Part shown: piece by piece, positions 47,493-56,117 of the stretch
Layout: the number at the start of each line of letters is the position of its first letter
How positions within the stretch are numbered: position 1 is the stretch's first letter
DNA from: an uncultured Bacteroidaceae bacterium
Lineage (GTDB): Bacteria > Bacteroidota > Bacteroidia > Bacteroidales > Bacteroidaceae
Length of the DNA stretch: 64,000 bases
Assembly (NCBI GenBank): GCA_944320955.1
Contig: CALUJL010000030.1
Coordinates: 124,001 to 188,000 of the forward strand
Direction of reading: 5' to 3'
The notes under the pieces: model-generated
What the model was told of the DNA's origin: nothing
Databases searched by the model: none
The model's input: only the letters and a program-made list of their open reading frames with translations
Program-made: the position numbers and the translations under genes

Positions 47493-47711
47493 TTATGCAG
47501 GGAAAAACCTGCTTGGAAAAATCGGATTCTGGAAAAAAACATTGAGAAAGAAAAGCCTGCAGCTGCTCCGGAGGAGCAGAAGGAGGAGAGCAAGGTGCAG
47601 GAACCGAAGAGGGAGGCAAGCAAGACTTGGGAGGCTGCCGTGCGGTTGAAAGGTAGTTTGATCGTGAATGACCCGAAGTTCCTGTTTGTAGGCTTGATGC
47701 GCTTTCCCTGA
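47493..47711 (+). pseudogene. Small frameshifted open frame before a terminator
   Basis: The frame 47493-47711 encodes a protein-like sequence (KPAAAPEEQKEESKVQEPK, then WEAAVRLKGSLIVNDPKF and LFVGLMRFP) but has no start codon. ATG 47495 in the neighbouring frame reads MQGKTCLEKSDSGKKH and stops after a run of seven A. Removing one A would join the two into about 72 residues. So it is either a decayed gene, a slippage-dependent gene or a sequencing error in the A-run. A strong terminator follows at 47791. No family recognised. Confidence 0.4.
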
Positions 47712-47790
47712 TATATGTTCTAAGTATTATTGAGGCTAAGGTCTTAATGTGATTTTTCAATAGGAAAGTGTTTACTTTATAATGGATATG

Positions 47791-47838
47791 ATTCGAGACT
47801 ATCTCAAAATTAGTTGTGATAGTCTCGAATTGTTTTTT
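47791..47838 (+). terminator. Strong terminator downstream of the small frameshifted frame
   Basis: A 13-pair perfect stem, ATTCGAGACTATC (47791-47803) with its complement (47818-47830), followed by TGTTTTTT. It reads on the plus strand and lies 350 bases after the small secreted protein gene. Confidence 0.88.
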
Positions 47839-47852
47839 GTAAAAATGAGCGG

Positions 47853-48305
47853 CTATATCTTGAATAGTTCTTGAATTTGTTTTGAGACCCTTTTTATTGC
47901 TAAAGATAAATCTTGATTTTTATCTAGCCCAAATCCACAGGCTCCTCTGCATGATGCAATAGGTTTTCCAGAGAGATAATCTACAAAGTTGACACTTACT
48001 ATGGATTCATCATCGTTTTGTGAAGCGGAAAAGCGAACGATAAGCAATTGTTTCTTCTCAAGGGAAGACAATTTATCGATCTCTTTATCTCCAATTATGG
48101 TAAGTCTTGTGGATTCTAATGCGTCATATATTTGAATCTCTAAATCCATTAAGGCTGCGGAACCATTATAGTCCATGACATTGGTCAAAGAGGCATATTG
48201 ATATTTTTCTAGATTTGCTGATTTAGAAACAGTATATTTACTTGTTGTACAAGATGTCAAGCAAAAGATAATTATTAGTAAATAAAAGTTGGTATAAGTT
48301 CTCAT
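47853..48305 (-). CDS. AT-rich lipoprotein of unknown function
   Basis: 150 residues. Lipoprotein signal with Cys19 (IIIFCLTSCTTSKY). The mature part has YASLTNVMDYNGSAALMDLEIQ, a beta-rich middle (LLIVRFSASQNDDESIVSVNFVD) and a short helical end. The fold hints at the small outer-membrane lipoproteins that follow the CTTSKY-type signal, but I do not recognise a family. Base composition is much AT-richer than both neighbours. Lies 60 bases downstream of the GH115 gene on the same strand and may share its transcript. Confidence 0.75.
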   Translation of the reverse strand: MRTYTNFYLLIIIFCLTSCTTSKYTVSKSANLEKYQYASLTNVMDYNGSAALMDLEIQIYDALESTRLTIIGDKEIDKLSSLEKKQLLIVRFSASQNDDESIVSVNFVDYLSGKPIASCRGACGFGLDKNQDLSLAIKRVSKQIQELFKI

Positions 48306-48365
48306 AAGGATTTCGTGTTTAAGGTTGTTTTATAGTTTGTTGATTCGGTGAAAGAGTAGATAACT

Positions 48366-50792
48366 TTACCGCAGCTTCAACTGGTCCAGCACGATTCCCT
48401 CGTCGAGGGCCGTGATGCGTACGCGGGTGGCCTTGCCGGTGCGGGGCAGGCGGACGGTCTTCACCGTTTGTGCCTGCAGGATGCCGGCTTTCCACTCTTC
48501 GCTGTATTCGCGGGTCTCGCAGTCGAAGGTTTGCGGCTCGCTCCCTTCCGTGGCGATGCGGAAGCGGAGTCGTCCGCCCTCTACGGCGTGCGTCGGCACG
48601 AGGCATACGTCGAGGGTCAGGGAGTCGCCCGCCGGGGTGTCGAAGGTGTATTCCGCCGTGCTGCCTTTCGCCAGGCAGAGGGCGCGTCCGCCGTGCCCCA
48701 GCCCGTCGATGCGACTGGCGCTACCCGTGAGGCGGGCATAGTCGGAGGCCTCGCGCAGTTGGCGGCAGGCGGGGGCGGCTGTGGGGGTTGAGGCCGCGCG
48801 GTGCTCCACGCGGCGGAAGACCTCCAAGTCGCGCGGGTGGAAGCTCATGATGCCGTCCCATTTTCCGCCGAGCAGTGCGTTGTACCTCTGCGTGAGGGAG
48901 ACGATGCGGTCGTAGGCCGCGTCCGACTGCCGCCAGAGCCCGGCGCTGTCGGCGGGTGCGCTGTGGCGGGCGAGTTGGGCGTAGAGCAGTTTTTGGTTCA
49001 TGGCATCGGAGGCCTGCACGGGGTACTGGATCATCTCGAAGTAGGCCTCGCGCCGGTTTTCGGGCACGCGGGCGGCTATCTCTTCTACCCCCTCGGAGAG
49101 CGTGCGGAAGGCCGCGAGCCGCTCCCGTATGTAGCTTTCGGTCCAGGGCAGGTCGGCTATGCGGGCGTGGCGGCCGTCGTAGACCCGCGTGTTGCCCATG
49201 AATTCCGGCTTACGCACGTGGCTGAGGCGGTAGAACTCCTCCATCAGCGGCAGGAGCTGCCGGCCTGCTTCGGGGCCGAACGTCCGCTCCAGCCAGCGGC
49301 CGAGGTGGGAGCGGACCACCCCGCTGCCTTCCTCGCAGCCGGGGAGGCCGACGTTCCAGGCCAGGTCGAGGAAAAGTTCCGTCAGGTACTCCGAGGGTTT
49401 GATGTCGCCCACGTTCAGAATCCAGATCTGCCGTATGCCCCGCTCGTAGGCCAGCCGCATCTGCTGGTACATGAGGGCCGGTTGCACGATGCCCAGCCAG
49501 AGGAAGTCGTGGGGCTCGCCCCAGTAGGAGGTGTGGTAGTAGACGCCGTGGCCGCCGCTGCGGGCCCGTTCGGCAGAGTCGGGGAAGTGGCGGATGTAGC
49601 CGAAGTTGTCGTCGGGCCAGACGAGGGTGATGTAGTCCGGCACCTGGAGCCCGGCGCGGTAGACGTCGAGCACTTCCTTGTAGGGCACGAACTGCTGGGG
49701 GACGGCGCGGCTGTCGGGGTTGATGTAGCGGCGCAGCAGGCTGTCCTGCACGCGCAGCACTTCGGCCAGCGCTTCCTTGTATTCCTCCGTGTTCTTTACG
49801 CCGATCATCCGCCCGTCGTGCTTGCCGCGCATCCCCATGGTGAAGATGTTTTCCGATCGGCCCAGCTCCGCGAGGCGGTCGGCCCAGTAGCGGACGACGG
49901 CGGGGCGGTTCGTCAGGAAGTTATAGTCGCCCTCGCCCGTCAGGTCCCACTCCGTGGCGGAGTTGCGCATGAGGGGCTCGCAGTGGGAGGTGCTCATCAC
50001 GATGCCGTAGCGCTCGGCCATCTGGCGGTTGCCCTCTACGAGGTAGAAGGGCACCGTCACCTCGTGCATCGCCGGCCAGAGCGTGTTGGCGCGCAGGCGC
50101 AGCAGCAGCTCGAAGATGCGGGCGTAGGTCTGCGCGCCCACCTGCCCCTGGAAGCGTCGGGTGTCGATGCCCGGACGTGCCTGGGCCTGCGGCTCGAAGT
50201 TGCGGGTGGACCAGGGGGTGAGGCCCCAGTCTTCATCGTTGAGGAAAATGCCCCGGTAGCGCACCGAGGGGGCCTGGCGGCTTTCGGCCACGTCCTTCAC
50301 GCGGAAGCGCCCGAGGGGGTTGGGGTTCACGTCGGCCCACCACTCCCAGGGCGATACGCCTATCGCGCGCGACAGTTCCAGCAGCCCGTAGGCTAAGCCG
50401 CGTGCGTCGCTTCCGGCCACGAAGACCTGCTTCTTTCCCGGGCGGCTGATGCGGAATGCTTCCCACTCGCCCGCGAGGCCGCTGAGGTCGGCGCCCTGCT
50501 GTTCGGCGTAGCGGCGGAAGGCGGCGTTGTCCGCCGTGCCGGCCACGATCTGCACGTCGTCTGCCGGTTCGGAGGCCTGCACCAGCCGGGCGCCGCCGAA
50601 GACGGCGGCCACGTCGCGGCCCAGTATTTCCAGCGCGGTGTGCGCCACGGGTTTCTCCTCGGGGCTGAGGTAAACCGTGGTTTCCTGTCCTTTCTCAAAC
50701 AGGATTTGTGCCTCGGCCGGCACATTCAGGAGCAGGGCGGCGGCGCAGAGCAACGCTGCCCGGAGCAGGCGGGGAAGTAGGGGAGTTTTCAT
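48366..50792 (-). CDS. GH115 xylan/glycan alpha-glucuronidase
   Basis: 808 residues from the ATG at 50792 (signal MKTPLLPRLLRAALLCAAAL). Family features: an N-terminal beta domain (EILGRDVAAVFGGA, VQIVAGTADNAAF), the barrel with VRYRGIFLNDEDWGLTPW, LLRLRANTLWPAMHE, MSTSHCEPLMRN and YITLVWPDDNFGYIRHFP, then a helical region and a C-terminal carbohydrate-binding-like beta-sandwich from about 690 (FDTPAGDSLTLDVCLVP). GH115 enzymes cut alpha-1,2-linked glucuronic or 4-O-methylglucuronic acid from xylan or arabinogalactan. Secreted to the periplasm or surface. No SusCD pair adjoins it. Confidence 0.93.
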   Translation of the reverse strand: MKTPLLPRLLRAALLCAAALLLNVPAEAQILFEKGQETTVYLSPEEKPVAHTALEILGRDVAAVFGGARLVQASEPADDVQIVAGTADNAAFRRYAEQQGADLSGLAGEWEAFRISRPGKKQVFVAGSDARGLAYGLLELSRAIGVSPWEWWADVNPNPLGRFRVKDVAESRQAPSVRYRGIFLNDEDWGLTPWSTRNFEPQAQARPGIDTRRFQGQVGAQTYARIFELLLRLRANTLWPAMHEVTVPFYLVEGNRQMAERYGIVMSTSHCEPLMRNSATEWDLTGEGDYNFLTNRPAVVRYWADRLAELGRSENIFTMGMRGKHDGRMIGVKNTEEYKEALAEVLRVQDSLLRRYINPDSRAVPQQFVPYKEVLDVYRAGLQVPDYITLVWPDDNFGYIRHFPDSAERARSGGHGVYYHTSYWGEPHDFLWLGIVQPALMYQQMRLAYERGIRQIWILNVGDIKPSEYLTELFLDLAWNVGLPGCEEGSGVVRSHLGRWLERTFGPEAGRQLLPLMEEFYRLSHVRKPEFMGNTRVYDGRHARIADLPWTESYIRERLAAFRTLSEGVEEIAARVPENRREAYFEMIQYPVQASDAMNQKLLYAQLARHSAPADSAGLWRQSDAAYDRIVSLTQRYNALLGGKWDGIMSFHPRDLEVFRRVEHRAASTPTAAPACRQLREASDYARLTGSASRIDGLGHGGRALCLAKGSTAEYTFDTPAGDSLTLDVCLVPTHAVEGGRLRFRIATEGSEPQTFDCETREYSEEWKAGILQAQTVKTVRLPRTGKATRVRITALDEGIVLDQLKLR

Positions 50793-50810
50793 TGTCAGTA
50801 CATTTTCCGG

Positions 50811-50818
50811 CAAAGGTG
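50811..50818 (-). promoter_or_regulatory. -7-like element of the GH115 gene
   Basis: Minus-strand CACCTTTG, one base off TAnnTTTG, 18 bases before the start codon. Confidence 0.35.
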
Positions 50819-50852
50819 CGAAAAAACTTCCATACGGCGGCAGCTCCGTTCC

Positions 50853-50897
50853 GGAAAACTGGTAGCACTTTTTCCGGATTCTTGCAGGGCTTTTTCC
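50853..50897. repeat. Intergenic palindromic repeat array, two units plus a fragment
   Basis: GGAAAACTGGTAGCACTTTT-CC (50853-50875) and GGATTCTTGCAGGGCTTTTT-CC (50876-50897), followed by a partial GGTGGCAGGGGAAAG (50902-50916). Located upstream of the GH115 gene. Confidence 0.65.
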
Positions 50898-50989
50898 CGG
50901 CGGTGGCAGGGGAAAGGGAGGTATGTTCTGAACATAAATTGTGTTATAGCCTATAGTCTGAGAAAGGAAGTAACTAAATTTTGTTTCTG

Positions 50990-51021
50990 TTTGAGGTTAT
51001 GGAAAGAAAGCTATATATTTG
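50990..51021 (+). promoter_or_regulatory. Promoter of the LRR protein leader
   Basis: TTTG (50990-50993), 20-base spacer, TATATTTG (51014-51021); both elements match exactly. Transcription should start near 51027, about 400 bases before the LRR gene. Confidence 0.75.
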
Positions 51022-51026
51022 CCAAC

Positions 51027-51426
51027 GGATTTCCACGCTGATGGTTTCTCCGAAGAGAAGCCGGTGGGGTGGAGTCAGACATACTGAAAAAGCGTTTACT
51101 TAACGTTTTGTTCTTGACGTCTTGAAATCTCGCAAATTTCCAGGTATAGTCATGAATAGGGCAATGGTAGATGCTCAGGGGATGTTTTTATAGATATCCC
51201 TCCGCAGCCTGCTCCCTTTGTATGGGAGGAGTGGAGGGAAATTATATAAATTCATCAGCGTGGGTTCTGCGTTGCTCGTTCGACTATACCGGGCAATGCG
51301 AGAGCCTCAAGGCGTGGAACGGGCGACAAGTCGGATCTCCACGCTTTTTTTTATGTCCCAATTTGATGGATTTTTTATTTACGCTGATGCAGGGAGGTCG
51401 ATAGGCGGAACCTAATACTGTGTGTT
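51027..51426 (+). ncRNA. Long structured leader / candidate attenuator RNA of the LRR gene
   Basis: About 400 bases without a credible gene. CCACGCTGATG (51033-51043) is the exact complement of CATCAGCGTGG (51253-51263). ACGCTGATG (51381-51389) is a second 9-base complement of that site. GCGTGG occurs at 51258-51263 and 51312-51317, and both can pair with CCACGC (51339-51344), the right arm of a terminator. Between them are a nested hairpin at about 51197-51239 and TTGCTCG/CGGGCAA (51272-51278 with 51289-51295). The competing pairings suggest a switch or a terminated small RNA; I do not recognise a known family. Confidence 0.5.
51312..51352 (+). terminator. Internal terminator in the LRR leader
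   Basis: GCGTGGA (51312-51318) pairs with TCCACGC (51338-51344), followed by eight T. It lies 75 bases before the LRR start codon, so full-length mRNA requires read-through or an alternative fold. Confidence 0.75.
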
Positions 51427-53481
51427 ATGTTTAAAAAGTGCGAAGGAAAGGAGCTGTATTGGAAAGGAATCTCGGTTTCTTGTAGAGTTCCAGTAATTTT
51501 GAAAAAAGGATTTTTGATAAGATTCCTGTGTATATTGTTGGGATTTATATGGACTGGACCGCTTTGGGCTCTTACTTTTAAGTCTGGAGATCTTTATTAT
51601 CGCATTCTTTCAGAAGGGGATAAGACTGTGGAAGTGACTTTCTTTCAGCATGGCGATTATAGTGGTGATGTAGTTATTCCTTCGGCTGTTACTTATCAGT
51701 CTGAAATTTATACGGTGACAGGGATTGGGATTCAGGCGTTTTGGTATTGTTCTTCTATGACCTCTTTGTATGTTCCTGAGAGTGTTAATGCGATATCTTT
51801 TGATGTGTTTTCTGGTTGCAATAGATTGGAAAATATTGTAGTAGATGGGCTTAATCCGTATTACTCCTCGCTTGATGGTGTGGTCTATTCAAAGAATGGG
51901 GACGTTTTAATATTATGTCCTGCGGCAAAGAAAAAAGTAGGCATCCCGAATAGTGTCGTGACAATTGGAGATGGTGCGTTTGGTGATTGTTCTTTATTAA
52001 CCTCAATTGAGATTCCCGATGGTGTTACCACGATTGGGCATAGTGCGTTTCAAAGATGTGCTTCTTTATCCTCTATAGATATTCCCAAAGGTGTTACCAC
52101 GATAGGGTATGGGGCGTTTAGTGGATGCGCTTCTTTAACCTCTATAGATATTCCGAGTGGTGTAACCTCACTTGAAAGTTCCTTATTTTCTTATTGCTCT
52201 TCGTTGACTTCTGTAGGCATTCCCTACGGGGTTACAACAATTGATAATGGAGTATTTCAGAATTGTTCGTCGTTGACCTCTATAAATATTCCTGGTAGTA
52301 TCACAACGATTGGAGATATGGCATTTGCCAACTGTTCTTCGTTGACTTCTATAGATATTCCCGCCAGCGTTACAACGGTAGGAAGTAATGCTTTTTCCGG
52401 TTGTTCTTCTTTGATTTCTGCGAATATTGCTGGCATCACTAAAATTAGCAGTCAAATGTTTTATGGTTGCTGGAAGTTGGCCTCTGTCGTTATTCCCTCA
52501 GGAGTTACTGAAATAGGAACAAATGCTTTTTTTGATTGCCATTCATTAGAGTTTGTGAGAATCCCTGATGGTGTTACGACAATTGAATATGGAGCGTTTT
52601 CTGCTTGTTCTTCTTTAGATTCTATAAACATTCCCAATACTCTGACTACAATTGGAGATGCGGCGTTTAGAGCTTGTCAAAAGTTGGTGAATGTATATAT
52701 CCCAAGTAGTGTTATTTCAATTGGAAGAGGTGTGTTTACAGATTGTTATAGTTTGGAAAACATAGTAGTGGATAATGCTAATCCAAGTTATTTTTCTCTA
52801 GGTGGTGTGCTTTATTCAAAAGCCCCAAAAACTCTTATGTGTTGGCCTCCGGCTAAGAAACTAATCCATTGGCCTCCCTTTGATGATGTGGACTCTCCTG
52901 TTCTAAATGGTTTGCAAGCAGTAGGGTATATGGCATTTTGTGGAAATCAATCTTTGGTTTCCGTAAAGATACCTGAGGGTGTAGAAACGATTGAATATTG
53001 TGCATTTTACGGTTGTACCTCTTTGGTTAGTGTAGATATATCTTCGACAGTGAAAATGATTGAGGAGGGCGCATTTGAGGAATGTGATGCAATTCGTACT
53101 ATCTATTGTAGAATGCTGACACCGATAGAATGTAACCCCGGCTTTTCTGATAATGTTTTGATGTACGCCACGTTGTACGTGCCCACGGGAACAAAGGCGG
53201 CGTACGAGAAAGTAGACCCTTGGCGGAACTTCTGGAATATTGAGGAAATGGACTTCACCGGAATAGAAAATGTCTCGGCCGATAGAGGCGGCAGTGTGGA
53301 GGTCCGTACGGAAGCCGGGGGCGTTTCCCTCTCCGGTGCCGGGGGAGAGACGGTGCGGGTCTATGACTTGAACGGCCGGATGGTACTGGAGATTCCGGCT
53401 TATGGCGGACAGGTGATTGACCTCCCGGCGGGAAATTATGTACTGAGCGTGGGCGACCAATCGCTCAAGGTGCGGATTTAG
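51427..53481 (+). CDS. BspA-like leucine-rich-repeat surface protein with C-terminal sorting-type domain
   Basis: 684 residues. A long basic N-terminus precedes a hydrophobic signal (about 28-46, LIRFLCILLGFIWTGPLWA). From about 75 to 590 there are tandem BspA/LRR_5 repeats of about 23 residues built on FxxCSSLTSIDIPxGVTTIG. The last 65 residues (VRVYDLNGRMVLEIP ... LPAGNYVLSVGDQSLKVRI) match the type IX secretion C-terminal domain. BspA-type LRRs mediate adhesion in Tannerella and Trichomonas. The LRR coding part is strongly AT-rich, whereas from about 53200 the sequence becomes GC-rich like the rest of the chromosome, so the gene looks chimeric. Confidence 0.9.
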   Translation: MFKKCEGKELYWKGISVSCRVPVILKKGFLIRFLCILLGFIWTGPLWALTFKSGDLYYRILSEGDKTVEVTFFQHGDYSGDVVIPSAVTYQSEIYTVTGIGIQAFWYCSSMTSLYVPESVNAISFDVFSGCNRLENIVVDGLNPYYSSLDGVVYSKNGDVLILCPAAKKKVGIPNSVVTIGDGAFGDCSLLTSIEIPDGVTTIGHSAFQRCASLSSIDIPKGVTTIGYGAFSGCASLTSIDIPSGVTSLESSLFSYCSSLTSVGIPYGVTTIDNGVFQNCSSLTSINIPGSITTIGDMAFANCSSLTSIDIPASVTTVGSNAFSGCSSLISANIAGITKISSQMFYGCWKLASVVIPSGVTEIGTNAFFDCHSLEFVRIPDGVTTIEYGAFSACSSLDSINIPNTLTTIGDAAFRACQKLVNVYIPSSVISIGRGVFTDCYSLENIVVDNANPSYFSLGGVLYSKAPKTLMCWPPAKKLIHWPPFDDVDSPVLNGLQAVGYMAFCGNQSLVSVKIPEGVETIEYCAFYGCTSLVSVDISSTVKMIEEGAFEECDAIRTIYCRMLTPIECNPGFSDNVLMYATLYVPTGTKAAYEKVDPWRNFWNIEEMDFTGIENVSADRGGSVEVRTEAGGVSLSGAGGETVRVYDLNGRMVLEIPAYGGQVIDLPAGNYVLSVGDQSLKVRI

Positions 53482-53511
53482 CACCCCCTGCTGCACGAGG
53501 GGAAAAGTGAG

Positions 53512-53551
53512 GGAAGTCTCCGGCGTTTCTGTCGGGGACTTCCTTGTTTTT
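53512..53551 (+). terminator. Terminator of the LRR gene
   Basis: GGAAGTCTCCG (53512-53522) pairs with CGGGGACTTCC (53533-53543), one G-U, followed by TTGTTTTTG. Confidence 0.87.
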
Positions 53552-53619
53552 GTCGGGGGGATTGGAGAGGATGGGCTTTCCCGGTTTCGCAGCGCTGCGG
53601 CATTTCGGACGGGTTGGGG

Positions 53620-53684
53620 CAAAAGAAAATCCCCCCGGCGGGGCCGCTGCCGAAAGGGTGGGGCAGGGCGCTTGCCGGGGGGAT
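53620..53684 (-). terminator. Terminator of the lysS-gpsA-pgi operon
   Basis: ATCCCCCCGGC (53629-53639) and GCCGGGGGGAT (53674-53684) form an 11-pair outer stem around a 34-base loop that can fold further. On the minus strand it is followed by TTTTCTTTTG. Confidence 0.75.
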
Positions 53685-53715
53685 GGTGGGGAAGTCCGGT
53701 TATTGCCCCGCGGGC

Positions 53716-55065
53716 TTATTGCAAGCGGGCGCGGAGGGCGGCGGACTCGGCTTCGTAGCCGGGCTTGTCGAGCAGGGCGAACATGTTTTTCTTGTAGGCC
53801 TCGACGCCGGGTTGGTCGAAGGGATTCACGCCGAGCAGCAGGCCGCTGATGCCGCAGGCGCGCTCGAAGAAGTAGAGGAGCTGGCCGAGGTAGTACTCGT
53901 TGAGCTGCGGCAGGGTGACTTTCAGGTTGGGCACGCCGCCGTCCACGTGGGCGAGCTGGGTGCCGAGTTCGGCCATTTTGTTTACTTCGTCCACGCGCTT
54001 GCCGGCGAGGAAGTTGAGGCCGTCGAGGTTCTCCTCGTCGGAGGGGACGCTGAGGCTACGGTTGGGCTCTTCGATGGAGAGCACGGTCTCGAAGATGGTG
54101 CGCTCGCCGTCCTGGATCCACTGGCCCATGGAGTGGAGGTCGGTGGTGAGGTCGACGGCTGCGGGGAAGATGCCTTTGTGCTGCTTGCCTTCGCTCTCGC
54201 CGTAGAGCTGCTTCCACCACTCGCCGATGTAGTGGAGTTTGGGGTGGTAGTTGGCGAGGATTTCGATTTTCTTGCCGTTCTGGTAGAGGGCGTTGCGCAC
54301 GGCGGCGTAGACGGCGCAGGGGTTCTCGCGGAAGGGGGTGCCTACGGCGGTGGCCTGCTCCATGGCTACGGCGCCCTGCACGAGGGCTTCGATGTCGAAC
54401 CCGGCCACGGCGATGGGCAGGAGGCCTACGGGGGTGAGCACGGAGAAGCGGCCGCCCACGTTGTCGGGGATGACGAAGCTGGCGTAGCCTTCCTTGTCGG
54501 CCGTGGTGCGGGCTGCGCCGCGGCGGGCGTCGGTGATGGCTACGATGACTTTGCGGGCCATTTCCTTGCCGCGCTGGTCTTCGCACTGTTTCTTGAGGAG
54601 GCGGAAGGCGAGGGCGGTCTCGGTGGTCGTACCGGACTTGGATACGTTGATCACGCCGAAGTCCTTGCCTTGGAGGTATTCGGTCAGCTCGGAGAGGTAG
54701 TCTTCGCTGATGTTGTTTCCGGCATAGATGAGCACGGGGTTGTTCTTCTGGCGAGGCATGAGCCAGGAGAAGCTGTGGCTGAGGGCTTCTACTACGGCGC
54801 GGGTGCCGAGGTAGCTGCCGCCGATGCCGGCCACCACTACTACTTCGCAGTTCTCGCGCAGCGTTTCGGCCGTGGCCTTGAGGCGGGCCAGGTCGGCGGG
54901 GGCGATGGAGGAGGGCAGGTGGAGCCAGCCGAGGAAGTCATTGCCCGGGGCAGTGCCCTGTTCGAGGGCCTGGTTGGCGGCTTCGGTTTGCTCTGCATAG
55001 GCCTCAAGGGCTCCTTCGGGAAGGAAACTGAGGGCCTTTTCGATGTGGAGGTTGATTGATTTCAT
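53716..55065 (-). CDS. pgi: Glucose-6-phosphate isomerase
   Basis: 449 residues from the ATG at 55065 ([15 protein letters not shown]); upstream codons in the frame have no family match. Family motifs: [19 protein letters not shown] (sugar-phosphate-binding SIS region), [34 protein letters not shown] and [17 protein letters not shown] near the C-terminus. The length fits the short bacterial form. It interconverts glucose-6-phosphate and fructose-6-phosphate in the cytoplasm. Last gene of lysS-gpsA-pgi, 56 bases after gpsA. Confidence 0.97.
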   Translation of the reverse strand: MKSINLHIEKALSFLPEGALEAYAEQTEAANQALEQGTAPGNDFLGWLHLPSSIAPADLARLKATAETLRENCEVVVVAGIGGSYLGTRAVVEALSHSFSWLMPRQKNNPVLIYAGNNISEDYLSELTEYLQGKDFGVINVSKSGTTTETALAFRLLKKQCEDQRGKEMARKVIVAITDARRGAARTTADKEGYASFVIPDNVGGRFSVLTPVGLLPIAVAGFDIEALVQGAVAMEQATAVGTPFRENPCAVYAAVRNALYQNGKKIEILANYHPKLHYIGEWWKQLYGESEGKQHKGIFPAAVDLTTDLHSMGQWIQDGERTIFETVLSIEEPNRSLSVPSDEENLDGLNFLAGKRVDEVNKMAELGTQLAHVDGGVPNLKVTLPQLNEYYLGQLLYFFERACGISGLLLGVNPFDQPGVEAYKKNMFALLDKPGYEAESAALRARLQ

Positions 55066-55121
55066 ACTTATCTGTGTTGGTTTTGTGTTATTCCTGAAAG
55101 GGTGTGGGAGAAAATCGGCGC

Positions 55122-56117
55122 CTACCGGAACGTGTCGCAGAGCTGCCTGATTTCCGCTGCGGGGGAGGCTTGCTCGTAGAGGATGCGGTAGACGGCCTGG
55201 AGGATGGGCATTTCCACGCCGTAGCGCTGGTTGATTTCGTACATGCACTTGGTGCCGTAGTACCCTTCGGCCACCATCTGCATCTCGATCTGCGCCGTTT
55301 TCACCGAATAGCCCCGTCCGATCATCGTGCCGAACGTGTGGTTTCGGCTGAAGTTGGAGTAGCAGGTGACGAGCAGGTCGCCGAGGTAGACGAACTCATG
55401 CACGCACCGCTCGTTGCGCTGTACGGCGTTGAGGAAACGGCCCAGTTCTTGCAGGGCGTTGGCCACGAGCACGGCCTTGAAGTTGTCGCCGTATTTCATT
55501 CCTCCGCAGATGCCGGCGGCAATGGCGTAGACGTTCTTCAGCACGGCGGCATATTCGATGCCTTCCGGGTCGTCCGAAGAGGTGGTGCGGAGGTAGTGGT
55601 TGGTCAGTTTCTGTGCGATGATGGAGGCCCGTTCCACCAGCGGGCTGGCGATGGTGAGGTAGGAGAGCCGTTCGAGGGCCACCTCCTCGGCGTGGCAGGG
55701 GCCGCTGATGACGGCCATGTTCTCTGCCGGAACGCCGAACTGCCGGCTCAGATATTCCGTGACGAGCAGGTTGCTTTCCGGAATGATGCCTTTGACGGCC
55801 GAGACGATGAACTTGTCCGTCAGTGGGACGGTAAGCTTTTCGAGCGTCCGCCGGATATAAGGCGACGGCAACCCCAGGATAAGGGTATCGGAACGCTGTA
55901 CGATTTCGTCCAGATCGGAACTGAAATGGATGCGTGCCGTGTTGAATTTCACGGAAGTCAGGTAGGCCGGGTTGTGGCTCAGCCGCCGGAAGTCGGCAAT
56001 GCGGTCGTCCCGGTAGATGAACCAGTTGATCTCTTCGCCGTGGTCGGTGATCATTTTGGCCAGAGCCGTGGCCCAGCTTCCGCTTCCTATGATGGCTATC
56101 TTTCCGGGGAGCTTCAT
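55122..56117 (-). CDS. gpsA: Glycerol-3-phosphate dehydrogenase [NAD(P)+]
   Basis: 331 residues. N-terminal Rossmann motif [16 protein letters not shown] (about 7-22), the family segment [15 protein letters not shown] and the catalytic lysine region [14 protein letters not shown] (about 197-210). It makes sn-glycerol-3-phosphate from dihydroxyacetone phosphate for phospholipid synthesis. The start codon overlaps the lysS stop (56114-56117, ATGA), so translation is coupled. Confidence 0.96.
   Translation of the reverse strand: MKLPGKIAIIGSGSWATALAKMITDHGEEINWFIYRDDRIADFRRLSHNPAYLTSVKFNTARIHFSSDLDEIVQRSDTLILGLPSPYIRRTLEKLTVPLTDKFIVSAVKGIIPESNLLVTEYLSRQFGVPAENMAVISGPCHAEEVALERLSYLTIASPLVERASIIAQKLTNHYLRTTSSDDPEGIEYAAVLKNVYAIAAGICGGMKYGDNFKAVLVANALQELGRFLNAVQRNERCVHEFVYLGDLLVTCYSNFSRNHTFGTMIGRGYSVKTAQIEMQMVAEGYYGTKCMYEINQRYGVEMPILQAVYRILYEQASPAAEIRQLCDTFR

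Noticed and set aside
51271..51300. T-arm-like GTTCGACTATACC suggesting a tRNA
   Set aside because: No acceptor, anticodon or D-arm can be drawn around it.
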